64,000 nt of DNA from contig JANWWY010000002.1 of assembly GCA_025057455.1 (NCBI GenBank), positions 1 to 64,000 on the forward strand. The letters are read 5' to 3'. This stretch comes from Aquificaceae bacterium. GTDB taxonomy: Bacteria > Aquificota > Aquificia > Aquificales > Aquificaceae. Shown here in pieces: positions 19,276-31,978 of the stretch; position 1 is the stretch's first letter; each line of letters opens with the position of its first letter. Under the pieces are notes generated by a model, which saw nothing but the letters and a program-made list of their open reading frames with translations, was not told the DNA's origin and searched no databases. The translations under genes and the position numbers were made by a program.

Positions 19276-19324
19276 GTTATAATATTAAACTTTGGAAGAC
19301 TTTTAAACCTCAGGAGGATTAAAA

Positions 19325-19597
19325 ATGGCATTATCTAAGGTGCTTAAAGAGGAAATTATAAGAAACTTTCAGAGACACGAAGGTGATACAGGGTCACCAG
19401 AGGTGCAGATAGCAATACTAACAGAGCGTATAAACAGGCTAACAGAACATCTTAAGAAGCACAAAAAGGATGTGCACTCAAGGCGTGGCCTTATAGCTCT
19501 TATACATGCCAGAAGAAGGCATCTTGAATATCTCAGGGAGAGGGATTACAAAAAATATTTGGAGGTAGTAGAAAGACTTGGGTTAAAGGTGAAATGA
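19325..19597 (+). CDS. rpsO: 30S ribosomal protein S15
   Basis: '[60 protein letters not shown]'. Confidence 0.99.
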   Translation: MALSKVLKEEIIRNFQRHEGDTGSPEVQIAILTERINRLTEHLKKHKKDVHSRRGLIALIHARRRHLEYLRERDYKKYLEVVERLGLKVK

Positions 19598-21672
19598 TGG
19601 AAAAGGTTTCCGCAAAGCTTGGGGATGCCGAGATTATCATAGAAACAGGGCATTACGCAAAGTTGGCAGACGGAGCTGTTGTAATCCGTCAGGGACAAAC
19701 CGCCGTCTTAGTGACTGCGGTCATGTCAGAAGAACCCCTTCAAGGTATAGACTTTGTACCACTCTCTGTAGATTACAGAGAGCAATCCTCCGCATGGGGC
19801 AAAATACCGGGGGGTTTTATAAAGAGAGAGGGAAAGCCTACCGACAGGGAAATTCTCGTTTCGAGGGTCATAGACAGACCTATAAGACCTATGCTACCAG
19901 AGGGTTTTTTTCATGAGGTAGTCATAACAGCTCTTACGCTGTCCGCCGATGATAAGTATGACCCCGATGTGCTTGCCATAACTGGAGCTTCTGCGGCGCT
20001 ACACATATCAAGGATACCCTTTGACGGTCCTATAGCGGGTGTTAGAGTCTGTAGGGTTGAGAATAAGTTTGTGGCAAACCCAACCTACGAAGAAAGACAA
20101 AGGGCAGACCTTGAGATTGTTATGGCGGGAAGCAAGGATGCCATAGTGATGGTGGAGGGTGGAGCGAAAGAGGTAGACGAGGATGTATTGGCTGACGCTC
20201 TATACTTTGGGCTCGAAGCCATTCAGGACATTCTCAAGGCTCAAGAGTACTTAAGAGAAAAGGTAGGTGTTCCAAAGGCAAGTTTTGAAAGCATGGACTT
20301 GCCACAGGAGTTAAAAGAAAAGCTGGAAGAATTCTGTACGGAGAGAATACTGCAATCCTTTAACATAGCGGACAAGAGGGAAAGAAAAACCTACCAATCA
20401 AACATACTGAAGGAATTCATACAAAACTATCAGGTGCCAGAAGAACTACACTTTAAGCTAGGATACAATTACAAGAAGCTTATTAGCAAACTAATGAGAA
20501 AAAGGCTGCTGGAGGAAGGCATCCGTATAGACGGAAGGGGTCCGAAGGACATAAGACCTATAAGCATAGAGGTGCATCCCTATGAAAGACCTCATGGCAG
20601 TGCCATATTTACGAGAGGTCAGACTCAGGCTTTTGCCACTGTAACCCTTGGCTCCCCAGAGGAAGCTCAGATGGTTGAAAGCATATACGAAGGCGAAACT
20701 TCTAAAAGGTTTATGCTACATTACAACTTCCCACCCTTTTCTACCGGTGAGGCAAAGCCATGGGGTCCACCAAGAAGAAGGGAGATAGGACATGGAGCTC
20801 TTGCGGAAAGAGCTATAGAACCTCTCATACCGCCAGAGACAGAATTCCCATACATAATAAGGGTAGTTTCCAACATACTTGAGTCAAACGGTTCTACCTC
20901 TATGGCTACTGTGTGTGCTGGGTCTTTGGCTCTCTTCGATGCTGGTGTGCCTCTTAAAAAGCATGTGGCTGGCATAGCTATGGGTCTAATCATGGAAGGA
21001 GAAAGGTATGTAGTTCTTTCTGACATACTGGGCGATGAAGACCAGCTGGGTGATATGGACTTTAAAGTAGCTGGCACAAGGGACGGTATAACGAGCGTTC
21101 AGATGGACATAAAGATAAAGGGTCTTGGAAAGGAGATAATGAAAGAAGCCCTTTATCAAGCGAAAGAAGGAAGGTTATTCATACTTCAAAAGATGGAAGA
21201 GGCTATGTCAGAGCCGAGAAAAGAAGTATCCCCGTACGCTCCCAAGATAGAAATAATTAGCATACCAGAGGAAAAAGCCTTGACAGTTATAGGTCCCGGT
21301 GGAAGAAACGTAAAGGAGTTTAGGGATAAAATGGGTGTATCTGTGTGGGTGCACGAGGGCGGAAGAGTTTCTCTGACCTCTAACTCAAGAGAAGCCATAG
21401 AAGAAGTAAAGAGGATAATCCAAAGTCTAATAGAGGAGGTAGAGGTTGGTAAGGTCTACAGGGGGAAAATCACAAGGGTAGAGCCTTACGGTGTGTTTGT
21501 GGAAATACTACCGGGAAAGGTCGGACTTTTGCACGTTAGCAAGATGGAAGGCTACGTCAAAGACGTTAGAGCAAAGTACAGTGTAGGTGATGACGTGCTG
21601 GTAAAGGTTTTGGAGATTGACGAACAGGGAAGACCTAAATTAACCAATATAGGCATAGCTGAGCCGGCGTAG
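19594..21672 (+). CDS. pnp: polyribonucleotide nucleotidyltransferase
   Basis: '[48 protein letters not shown]'; C-terminal KH and S1 domains. Confidence 0.98.
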   Translation: MMEKVSAKLGDAEIIIETGHYAKLADGAVVIRQGQTAVLVTAVMSEEPLQGIDFVPLSVDYREQSSAWGKIPGGFIKREGKPTDREILVSRVIDRPIRPMLPEGFFHEVVITALTLSADDKYDPDVLAITGASAALHISRIPFDGPIAGVRVCRVENKFVANPTYEERQRADLEIVMAGSKDAIVMVEGGAKEVDEDVLADALYFGLEAIQDILKAQEYLREKVGVPKASFESMDLPQELKEKLEEFCTERILQSFNIADKRERKTYQSNILKEFIQNYQVPEELHFKLGYNYKKLISKLMRKRLLEEGIRIDGRGPKDIRPISIEVHPYERPHGSAIFTRGQTQAFATVTLGSPEEAQMVESIYEGETSKRFMLHYNFPPFSTGEAKPWGPPRRREIGHGALAERAIEPLIPPETEFPYIIRVVSNILESNGSTSMATVCAGSLALFDAGVPLKKHVAGIAMGLIMEGERYVVLSDILGDEDQLGDMDFKVAGTRDGITSVQMDIKIKGLGKEIMKEALYQAKEGRLFILQKMEEAMSEPRKEVSPYAPKIEIISIPEEKALTVIGPGGRNVKEFRDKMGVSVWVHEGGRVSLTSNSREAIEEVKRIIQSLIEEVEVGKVYRGKITRVEPYGVFVEILPGKVGLLHVSKMEGYVKDVRAKYSVGDDVLVKVLEIDEQGRPKLTNIGIAEPA

Positions 21673-21734
21673 CTCAGCGGCAGAGCGAGGCACTCGTAAT
21701 GCCTAGGTCGTGGGTTCAAGTCCCACCGCCGGCT
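21663..21734 (+). tRNA. tRNA-Thr (anticodon CGT)
   Basis: Cloverleaf: acceptor GCCGGCG/CGCCGGC, D-arm TAGCTCAGCGGCAGAGC, anticodon loop CTCGTAA, T-arm GTGGGTTCAAGTCCCAC. Confidence 0.95.
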
Positions 21735-21745
21735 TGGAGAAGACC

Positions 21746-22192
21746 ATGAAGATAAGGATAAAGAGACTTCACCACGCAGAAGGCTTACCCTTACCCTTTT
21801 ATGCTACCGCTCATGCTTCTGGCATGGACCTTTTAGCTGCGGTAGAAGAGCCAGTTCTTCTAAAGCCTATGCAAAGGGCTCTTATACCCACCGGTATAGC
21901 CATAGAGATACCATCTGGCTTTGAAGCTCAGGTAAGACCAAGAAGTGGACTTGCCATAAGGCACGGCATAACTTTGCTCAACGCCCCGGGAACTATAGAC
22001 GCAGACTACAGAGGAGAGATAAAGGTCATACTCATAAACTTAGGACAGGAGGAATTTTTGATAAACAGGGGGGATAGAATAGCTCAGCTTGTTATATGTC
22101 CAGTGATAAGGGTGGAGTTGGAAGAAGTGGAGGAGCTAAGCAATACCAAAAGGTCTGACGGGGGCTTTGGTTCTACTGGCTATAATATTTAG
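21746..22192 (+). CDS. dut: dUTP diphosphatase
   Basis: '[13 protein letters not shown]', '[37 protein letters not shown]', '[10 protein letters not shown]'. Start moved to ATG 21746 because the listed ORF start lies inside the tRNA. Confidence 0.97.
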   Translation: MKIRIKRLHHAEGLPLPFYATAHASGMDLLAAVEEPVLLKPMQRALIPTGIAIEIPSGFEAQVRPRSGLAIRHGITLLNAPGTIDADYRGEIKVILINLGQEEFLINRGDRIAQLVICPVIRVELEEVEELSNTKRSDGGFGSTGYNI

Positions 22193-22195
22193 GCT

Positions 22196-23383
22196 ATGGA
22201 GCTTCACTCTATATTTCTATACTTAGCAATCATACTTTTTCTGGCCCGGATATTAGGAGACACTTTTGGAAGGCTTGGACTTCCCCCCGTGTTGGGAGAA
22301 ATATTGGTTGGTGTCCTTCTTGGAAAGAGCGTTCTGGGCTTAATTGAGCCGAGCGAAGTCCTTAAACTCCTTGCGGAGATAGGGGTTATTTTACTCTTGT
22401 TTCACATAGGCTTAGAGGCGGACATAGACCAGCTAAAGAAAGTAGGCATTTCCGCCCTTGTGGTTGCCCTTGTGGGAGCTTTTACCCCCATGCTTCTCGG
22501 GACGTTAGTAAGCTATTATGTGGTTGGTCTTCCCCTCTCCGTTTCTCTCTTTATAGGTGGCACGCTCACCGCAACGAGCATAGGGATTACCGTAAGAGTT
22601 TTAGACGACTTAGGTAAGATGAAAGAGAGGTTTGCACAAATAGTTTTGGGTGCGGCTGTTTTGGATGATATATTTGGTGTCATAGTGCTTGCAGGTCTCT
22701 ATGAGTTCTCAAAGGAGGGAGTGGTTCATTTTGACGCTTTGACCCTTTTGGTGCTTTACATAGGGGTCTTTTTCATCTTTTCCCCTATACTTGCCCAGCT
22801 TATGGCAAGGATAATAAGCCTTCTGTCTGAAAAGCTAAGGACAGAAGACTTTATACCACCAACCGTTGTAGCCACCATATTCCTGTTTGCCTTCATGGCT
22901 CACGAAATAGGCTCTCCTGAGATACTGGGTGCCTTCACCGCAGGTTTAGCTCTCTCAAGGCGTTTTGCCCTGCCCTTTGCCCTATTTTTGAGAACCGACG
23001 AAAAACTGGCTCAGAAGGTAGAGCATACTATAATGCCCTTAGTCTGGGTTCTAACTCCCATATTCTTTGTTTACGTGGGTCTTCAGTTAAACCTAAAGGC
23101 TATAGACTTTACATCTCAGAGGTTTTGGCTTTTGTCTCTCCTTATACTCTTTGTGGCGGTGATAGGTAAGGTTATATCTGGCTTTTTTGTAGAGGGTAGC
23201 CTAAGGGAGAAGCTTCTTATAGGTTTTTCTATGCTTCCAAGGGGTGAGGTAGGTCTTATATTTGCGGAGTTTGGAAGACAGATAGGACTGTACGACCATA
23301 CTCTTTACGCTGTGGTTATCTTCGTGGTGGCGGTTACCACTCTCATGGCACCAATAGTGTTAAAGTTTCTTGCAAGGGAATGA
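22196..23383 (+). CDS. cation:proton antiporter (KefB/NapA-type CPA2)
   Basis: 'RLGLPPVLGEILVGVLLGKSVLGLI', 'GVILLLFHIGLEADIDQLKK', 'MLPRGEVGLIFAEFGRQIGL'. Confidence 0.93.
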   Translation: MELHSIFLYLAIILFLARILGDTFGRLGLPPVLGEILVGVLLGKSVLGLIEPSEVLKLLAEIGVILLLFHIGLEADIDQLKKVGISALVVALVGAFTPMLLGTLVSYYVVGLPLSVSLFIGGTLTATSIGITVRVLDDLGKMKERFAQIVLGAAVLDDIFGVIVLAGLYEFSKEGVVHFDALTLLVLYIGVFFIFSPILAQLMARIISLLSEKLRTEDFIPPTVVATIFLFAFMAHEIGSPEILGAFTAGLALSRRFALPFALFLRTDEKLAQKVEHTIMPLVWVLTPIFFVYVGLQLNLKAIDFTSQRFWLLSLLILFVAVIGKVISGFFVEGSLREKLLIGFSMLPRGEVGLIFAEFGRQIGLYDHTLYAVVIFVVAVTTLMAPIVLKFLARE

Positions 23384-24384
23384 GAGTAGAGGATTTTGAC
23401 TACCATCTGCCAGAGCATCTTATAGCCAAGTATCCAGCTCAGCCGAGGCACTCCGCAAGGCTTATGGTCTTGGAAAGGAAAAGTCAAAAGATAAGGCACG
23501 ACATATTCTGGAACTTGCCCCTGTATCTTCAGGAAGGAGACCTTTTGGTTTTTAACAACTCAAAGGTTCTTCCCGCAAGAATTTACGGTAGGAAGCCTAC
23601 TGGCGGAAAGGTGGAGGTTTTACTTACAGACTACATAACGAGGGAGGAGTGGCAGGCACTCATAGGTGGCAAGGGTATAAGGGAAGGTCTAAAAGTCTAC
23701 GTGGCAGAGGACTTTCAGATTGAAGTGTTGGAGCACATAGAAGAAAGCAGATTTAGGGTAAGGCTTATCTCGGAAAATCCATTGAAAGCCTTAGACAAGT
23801 ACGGCAGAATACCCATACCACCTTACCTAAAAAGGGAGGAAGAACCTATAGACAGAATCTACTACCAAACGGTTTTTGCCCAAGTGGAAGGCTCAGTGGC
23901 AGCACCCACCGCAAGCCTTCACTTTTCTGAGGAGCTTCTCAAAAGGCTCGATGAATACAGAATAAAGAGAACCTTTATAACTCTTCATGTTTCCTACGGA
24001 ACTTTTAAACCCGTCAAAGCAGAGCGGATAGAGCTCCATCAAGTAGACCCAGAGTACGTAAGGGTATCCGAGGAAGCTGTAGGAATCATAAAGGAGACGA
24101 AGGAAAAGGGCAAAAGGGTCGTGGCTGTTGGTACGACAGTGGTAAGAGCCTTAGAGACTGCCGGCTTTGAACCCTTTGAAGGCTGGACAGACCTTTACAT
24201 ATATCCAGGCTATAACTTTAAAGTAGTGGACGCCCTTATTACCAACTTTCACCTTCCTAAATCTTCTCTTCTTTTCCTAGTTTGTGCTTTCGGTGGAAGG
24301 GAATTCGTTCTAAAAGCTTACAATGAAGCGGTAAAAGAAGGCTACAGGTTCTACAGTTATGGGGACGGTATGCTAATCCTTTAG
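23380..24384 (+). CDS. queA: tRNA preQ1(34) S-adenosylmethionine ribosyltransferase-isomerase
   Basis: 'DFDYHLPEHLIAKYPAQPRHSARLMVLER', 'VGTTVVRALE', 'LITNFHLPKSSLLFLVCAFGGRE'. Confidence 0.98.
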   Translation: MRVEDFDYHLPEHLIAKYPAQPRHSARLMVLERKSQKIRHDIFWNLPLYLQEGDLLVFNNSKVLPARIYGRKPTGGKVEVLLTDYITREEWQALIGGKGIREGLKVYVAEDFQIEVLEHIEESRFRVRLISENPLKALDKYGRIPIPPYLKREEEPIDRIYYQTVFAQVEGSVAAPTASLHFSEELLKRLDEYRIKRTFITLHVSYGTFKPVKAERIELHQVDPEYVRVSEEAVGIIKETKEKGKRVVAVGTTVVRALETAGFEPFEGWTDLYIYPGYNFKVVDALITNFHLPKSSLLFLVCAFGGREFVLKAYNEAVKEGYRFYSYGDGMLIL

Positions 24385-27196
<2,812 letters not shown>

Positions 27197-27203
27197 GTAA
27201 ACA

Positions 27204-27848
27204 TTATAAAAGGTCAGTAAATATGTAAGTTCTGAGCCTTCCTCTAACCCTGACCGCCGGTATGGGTAAACCTCTTAGCATGTCTTTAAAGGCTTCCCTT
27301 TTTTCCTCACCCTTCAAGAAGTAGATAACTATACATGATAGATTTAGATAGTCTTCTTTTAGGGACAATCTCAAAAGCCCATCGGGAGACCTGCTAAGGC
27401 ATACCTTTGGGCTTACATCTTGACACTCTACACCAGGGAAAAGGGAAGCGGTATGTCCGTCCGCACCAACACCAAGAAGGGCAATGTGTAGCCTCTGGGG
27501 AAGCTGGAGGCTGTAGTCCATAGCACACTCTTCCGGATGCATCTCAGTCTTAAAGAAAGCTATCTTTGCCCTGTCCCCAAGGGCGGACTTCACAGTGCGG
27601 TAGTTGGAAAGCTCAGAAGAAAGGGGGACGTACCTCTCGTCGCTAAGGTAGAACCTAATCCTATCCCAAGGAAGCCTTTCAGAGGATAGACTTTTGTAGA
27701 GTTCTATGGGTGTTCTACCGCCTGCCAGTGCAACATGACACGTCCTTTCCCTTTTCAAAAAGAGAAAAAGAGTCCTTTTCAAAAACCTAACGAGTCCATC
27801 TTCCGTATTTGGACTTGAGTATACAAGATAATGGGACAGCTTTTTCAT
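27204..27848 (-). CDS. pgl: 6-phosphogluconolactonase
   Basis: 'VALAGGRTPIELYKSLSSERLPWDRIRFYLSDERYVPLSSELSNYRTV', 'LLGVGADGHTASLFPG'. Confidence 0.93.
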   Translation of the reverse strand: MKKLSHYLVYSSPNTEDGLVRFLKRTLFLFLKRERTCHVALAGGRTPIELYKSLSSERLPWDRIRFYLSDERYVPLSSELSNYRTVKSALGDRAKIAFFKTEMHPEECAMDYSLQLPQRLHIALLGVGADGHTASLFPGVECQDVSPKVCLSRSPDGLLRLSLKEDYLNLSCIVIYFLKGEEKREAFKDMLRGLPIPAVRVRGRLRTYIFTDLL

Positions 27849-27886
27849 AGGTGTAATTATACAGATGCTGGTTTATAATTATGCCC

Positions 27887-28444
27887 GTGAGACAAATTAA
27901 GATTTTATCCGCTATTACAGTTCTGTCTATTTTTGGTTGTGCCCCAGTAGTCTGTCCAGAGGGAGACAGTATAAAAAAGGAATACTCAGAGTGGAACAGT
28001 CCATCCTCTTACAATGCCAATTTATCCCTAAGGTATGGGCTTTTTAGAATTCCAATTCAGGTGAAAAAGAGAGAAGGTAAGTTTACAATCTCCGGGGAAG
28101 ATAGAACTGCGGAGCTGTCCTTTAACAATCTCTGTGTGGGGGGCGTATGTGCTAACATACCAGTAAACCCGGATGGCGTAATCTTTGGTAAGGTGCTAAG
28201 GGGGGACGAAAAGGTTAACTGCTCCTTCTCAGGTCTTTCCTTTGAAAGGGATGAAGGACCTTACAGGTCCAAGTATGTATTCAAGGACGGAAGGCTTACA
28301 CTGGTTGAGTTTTATGACAAGGATAAAAACAGATGGCTAAAGCTTAGATACTTAGACTGGGCTAAAGAGGGCTACGCCAGAGCCATTAGAATAGAGGGAG
28401 ACCAATTTAACTTAGTCCTTACAGTGGATAGCTTAAAATTTTAG
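27887..28444 (+). CDS. putative lipoprotein
   Basis: Lipobox 'VLSIFGCAP'. Listed ATG is 27881, but TATAAT at 27874-27879 makes GTG 27887 the likelier start. Confidence 0.7.
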   Translation: MRQIKILSAITVLSIFGCAPVVCPEGDSIKKEYSEWNSPSSYNANLSLRYGLFRIPIQVKKREGKFTISGEDRTAELSFNNLCVGGVCANIPVNPDGVIFGKVLRGDEKVNCSFSGLSFERDEGPYRSKYVFKDGRLTLVEFYDKDKNRWLKLRYLDWAKEGYARAIRIEGDQFNLVLTVDSLKF

Positions 28445-28446
28445 AC

Positions 28447-29259
28447 ATGTTTCCCGTGCTTTTTGAAGTATTTGGTGTAAAGATATACACTTACGGAGTG
28501 CTTGTAGCTCTCGGTGCCTTTATAGCCTACTGGCTTGTGCTGAGGTTTGCCAAAAGGGAAGGTATAAACCCCAATCATGTAGAAAACACACTTTTGCTCG
28601 CTCTTCTGTTTGGCATAGTAGGCGGAAGGCTATCCTACGTAATAGAGCATCCAGAACAAATATCTGGGCTTAGGGATATTCTTGCCATATGGAATGGCGG
28701 TATGACCTTTTTTGGTGGTCTGTTGGGCGGTATTCTTGGGGGTATTGTTGGCATTCTTAGGTACAGGTTACCCTTCTGGAAGTCTGCGGATATGGCTGTA
28801 GTTGCCCTTAGCATAGCTCATTCGGTAGGAAGACTGGGATGCACGTCCGCAGGCTGTTGCTACGGAAAGCCTTTCCCAGTAGATGGTATTACAACGCCCG
28901 GCATACATCTTTCTGATAAATTCCCCTTTTTTTACTTGGTCTTCCCAGTAGGTAGTGTAGCACCACCTTACATGCCCCTTTACCCTACGCAGATTATGGA
29001 ATCCGTAAGCCTTCTTATAGTCTTTTTAATACTCCTTGCTGTATACAGAAGAAAGCCCTTTGACGGTTTTGTATTTTCCCTCTACATGCTCCTTTATGGT
29101 TTACTGAGGTTTTTCCTTGAGTTCTTCAGGGGTGTAACGCCCCCAATAGCGGGTATAGGTCTTACTTGGAATCAGTTGGTTGCAATAAGTATGATGCTCT
29201 TCTCCCTCTTACTTGCTCTGTGGCTTTTCTGGAGTCAGAAACATGAAAAAGTGGCTTAA
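28447..29259 (+). CDS. lgt: prolipoprotein diacylglyceryl transferase
   Basis: '[25 protein letters not shown]', '[12 protein letters not shown]', '[18 protein letters not shown]'. Confidence 0.97.
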   Translation: MFPVLFEVFGVKIYTYGVLVALGAFIAYWLVLRFAKREGINPNHVENTLLLALLFGIVGGRLSYVIEHPEQISGLRDILAIWNGGMTFFGGLLGGILGGIVGILRYRLPFWKSADMAVVALSIAHSVGRLGCTSAGCCYGKPFPVDGITTPGIHLSDKFPFFYLVFPVGSVAPPYMPLYPTQIMESVSLLIVFLILLAVYRRKPFDGFVFSLYMLLYGLLRFFLEFFRGVTPPIAGIGLTWNQLVAISMMLFSLLLALWLFWSQKHEKVA

Positions 29260-30088
29260 AAGGCTCACCTTAATTGTAATAATATTAGTTGTGGCTGGAT
29301 TTGTAAGCTCCTTACTTTCAAGAATACCAGTAGGAGACCGCATAGCAGTGGTAAAGGTAAAGGGCACTCTAATAGACCCAGAGCCAACAGTCCTCCGCAT
29401 ACAGCGTGCAAAGGAAGACAAAAGCGTAAAGGCTTTGGTTTTGAGAGTGGATAGCCCAGGGGGTTCTGTGGGTGCCTCTCAGGAGATATACAGAGCTTTG
29501 GAGGACTTCAAAAGCACGGGTAAACCCTTAGTGGTTTCCATGGGTAATGTGGCTGCCTCTGGAGGTTATTACATATCCGCACCGGCTGACCTTATCATCG
29601 CCAACCCAGGAACTATAACGGGTAGTATTGGTGTAATAGTCCAGCATACGGAGCTTAAGGCTTTGCTTGAAAGGCTAGGAATAAAGATTACAGCCATAAA
29701 GACAGGAAAGTTTAAGGATACATTATCACCCTTCAGGGACCTAACAGAAGAGGAGAGGAAATACCTACAGGATACCATACAGGATGCCTACGAGCAGTTC
29801 CTGCAGGCTATTCTAAAACACAGGTCAAAGAAGATATCAGAAGAAAAGCTAAAAGAAATAGCGGATGGTAGGGTATTTACTGGTAGAGTTGCAAAAGATT
29901 TTGGTCTTGTGGATGAACTTGGAAACCTCCAAGATGCCATAAACAGAGCTAAGCAGTTGGCAAAGGTGCCAGAGGCAAGGGTGTTTTACATGGAAGACAG
30001 AAAAGGTCTTATAAGAAGGCTCATAGAAGAGGATTTCCAAGGTATTAGTGGGGATTACCCACTAATGCTTTATTACATTATGAAGTAA
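29243..30088 (+). CDS. sppA: signal peptide peptidase SppA
   Basis: '[22 protein letters not shown]', '[35 protein letters not shown]'. Confidence 0.96.
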   Translation: MKKWLKRLTLIVIILVVAGFVSSLLSRIPVGDRIAVVKVKGTLIDPEPTVLRIQRAKEDKSVKALVLRVDSPGGSVGASQEIYRALEDFKSTGKPLVVSMGNVAASGGYYISAPADLIIANPGTITGSIGVIVQHTELKALLERLGIKITAIKTGKFKDTLSPFRDLTEEERKYLQDTIQDAYEQFLQAILKHRSKKISEEKLKEIADGRVFTGRVAKDFGLVDELGNLQDAINRAKQLAKVPEARVFYMEDRKGLIRRLIEEDFQGISGDYPLMLYYIMK

Positions 30089-30851
30089 ACGCATAACCAC
30101 CATAGCCCACAACCCTATGCCTGTCGCTACAAGTTTCTGCGGAAGTTTTATAATCTAAAAGATGAGCTTTTAACCCCTTTTCTCTGCTGTAAAGAATTGC
30201 CGCTTCTATACCACTTTTACCACAGGCTTCACATTTTTGTTTTGACTCTTCTTCTCTCTTCAAAATCCACGCATGACAGTGACTGTCTAATACTCTTGCC
30301 TGGCTATCCTCGTAGTAATGGCTTAGGTCAGAGCTTATTACGAAGAGTGTATTCTCATCACAGAAATGCTCCAACACAAGCTTAAGCCTATAGCCCTCTA
30401 CCTTTCCGTACACGACAGGCACAAGGAGAAAATCACCCAAAATCCTCTGTAGGAAAGGTAGCTGAACCTCAAGGGAGTGCTCGTAAATGTGAGGTTCATC
30501 CATCATCATCCTATGGTTTTCTGCAAAGCCCTGGATAGCTTCTTTGTCCACCGTTACCACACCAAGAGGTGTTTCAAAGGCATCAAAGCTTCCAAAAGAG
30601 AAGCCATCAAAGTCTACAAAATGAGAAGGTCCAACAAGAACTACCCTCTTGTAGCTTTTATTCCTTAAAGTAGAATAAACCACACCTGCGGTTGGTCCCG
30701 AACACTCGTAGCCTGCGTGAGGTGCTATAATACCCCTTACACACTCCCCTAAATCCAGCCTATTCTCAGTAAGCCTATCCACATAGTCCGCAAGCCTTTT
30801 TCTGTCTGAGGGATAAAAGTAGCCTACTACCCTTGGTTTTCTAACCTTCAT
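30078..30851 (-). CDS. MEMO1 family protein (AmmeMemoRadiSam system protein B)
   Basis: 'MKVRKPRVVGYFYPSDRKRLADYVD', 'GIIAPHAGYECSGPTAGVVYSTL', 'VLVGPSHFVDFDGFS'. Start moved to ATG at 30851. Confidence 0.95.
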   Translation of the reverse strand: MKVRKPRVVGYFYPSDRKRLADYVDRLTENRLDLGECVRGIIAPHAGYECSGPTAGVVYSTLRNKSYKRVVLVGPSHFVDFDGFSFGSFDAFETPLGVVTVDKEAIQGFAENHRMMMDEPHIYEHSLEVQLPFLQRILGDFLLVPVVYGKVEGYRLKLVLEHFCDENTLFVISSDLSHYYEDSQARVLDSHCHAWILKREEESKQKCEACGKSGIEAAILYSREKGLKAHLLDYKTSAETCSDRHRVVGYGGYAFTS

Positions 30852-31881
30852 GTCATTAAATTTAACTTCTATGGAAAGGCTTGCATGGCTAAGCGAAAAG
30901 AAAGACGGTAAAGTGCTTTGCAAGGCATGTCATCAAAGGTGCGTGCTGGCTGAAGGTGAGTTCGGTAAGTGCGGTGTAAGAGTAAACAGGAATGGAAATC
31001 TATACCTTACGGTATACGGGCTTGTCTCAGCCATGAATGTTGACCCAATAGAGAAAAAGCCACTATATCACTTTCTACCGGGGACTTTTAGTCTCTCCAT
31101 AGGCACTGTAGGATGTAATTTTTCCTGTAAGTTTTGTCAAAACTGGGAAATATCTCAGTATCCACAAACTCATCAATACAAGGTATTTGGAAAGAAGATG
31201 CACCCGGAGGAGGTGGTTAAACTGGCACAGGACTACGGAACACCTTCCATATCCTACACTTACAACGAACCTGTGATTTTCTTTGAGTTTTCCTACGATG
31301 TTATGAGAATTGCTAAAGAAAAGGGTATAAGGAACGTCTTTGTAACCAGTGGCTATGAAACAGAGGAAGCCATAGATACGGCACTTCCCTACTTGGATGC
31401 CATGAACATAGACCTAAAATCCTTCTCCGATGAATTTTACAAAAAAATATGCGGAGCACGATTGAAGCCTGTGCTTAAAACCATAGAATACGCCTTCAAA
31501 AGGGGCATATGGATTGAGATAACTACACTCTTGATACCCGGTTATAACGATTCTGAAGAGGAAATAAGAGAAATAGCACGCTTCATAGCCGGCCTCTCTA
31601 AGGATATACCCTGGCATGTATCCCGCTTTTTCCCAGCTTACAGAATGTTGGATGTTATGCCTACGCCTTTAGATACGCTTGAAAGAGCCTACCATATAGG
31701 CAAAGAGGAAGGGCTTAACTTTGTGTATGTGGGCAACTACTGGAATGTGAACTTGGAATCCACCTACTGTCCATCTTGCGGAGAAAGGGTCATAGAAAGA
31801 CACCAATACAGAACCTTAAACTTTTTGAAGGAAGGTAAATGTCCCAAGTGTGGTTATAGCTTGCCAGGAGTTTGGGCTTGA
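30850..31881 (+). CDS. radical SAM protein of the AmmeMemoRadiSam system (alternative start 30871)
   Basis: 'TVGCNFSCKFCQNWEISQ' CxxxCxxC; 'TYNEPVIFFEFSYDVMRIAKEKGIRNVFVTSGY', C-terminal 'CPSCGERVIERHQY'. Confidence 0.95.
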   Translation: MSLNLTSMERLAWLSEKKDGKVLCKACHQRCVLAEGEFGKCGVRVNRNGNLYLTVYGLVSAMNVDPIEKKPLYHFLPGTFSLSIGTVGCNFSCKFCQNWEISQYPQTHQYKVFGKKMHPEEVVKLAQDYGTPSISYTYNEPVIFFEFSYDVMRIAKEKGIRNVFVTSGYETEEAIDTALPYLDAMNIDLKSFSDEFYKKICGARLKPVLKTIEYAFKRGIWIEITTLLIPGYNDSEEEIREIARFIAGLSKDIPWHVSRFFPAYRMLDVMPTPLDTLERAYHIGKEEGLNFVYVGNYWNVNLESTYCPSCGERVIERHQYRTLNFLKEGKCPKCGYSLPGVWA

Positions 31882-31882
31882 A

Positions 31883-31956
31883 CGTGTCCGGGGGGATTTG
31901 AACCCCCGACCTTGGGTTCCGGAGACCCACGCTCTATCCAGCTGAGCTACGGACAC
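31883..31956 (-). tRNA. tRNA-Arg (anticodon CCG)
   Basis: Reverse complement GTGTCCGTAGCTCAGCTGGATAGAGCGTGGGTCTCCGGAACCCAAGGTCGGGGGTTCAAATCCCCCCGGACAC folds as a cloverleaf with loop CTCCGGA. Confidence 0.95.
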
Positions 31957-31978
31957 TGCCAAAGGATATAATATACCC

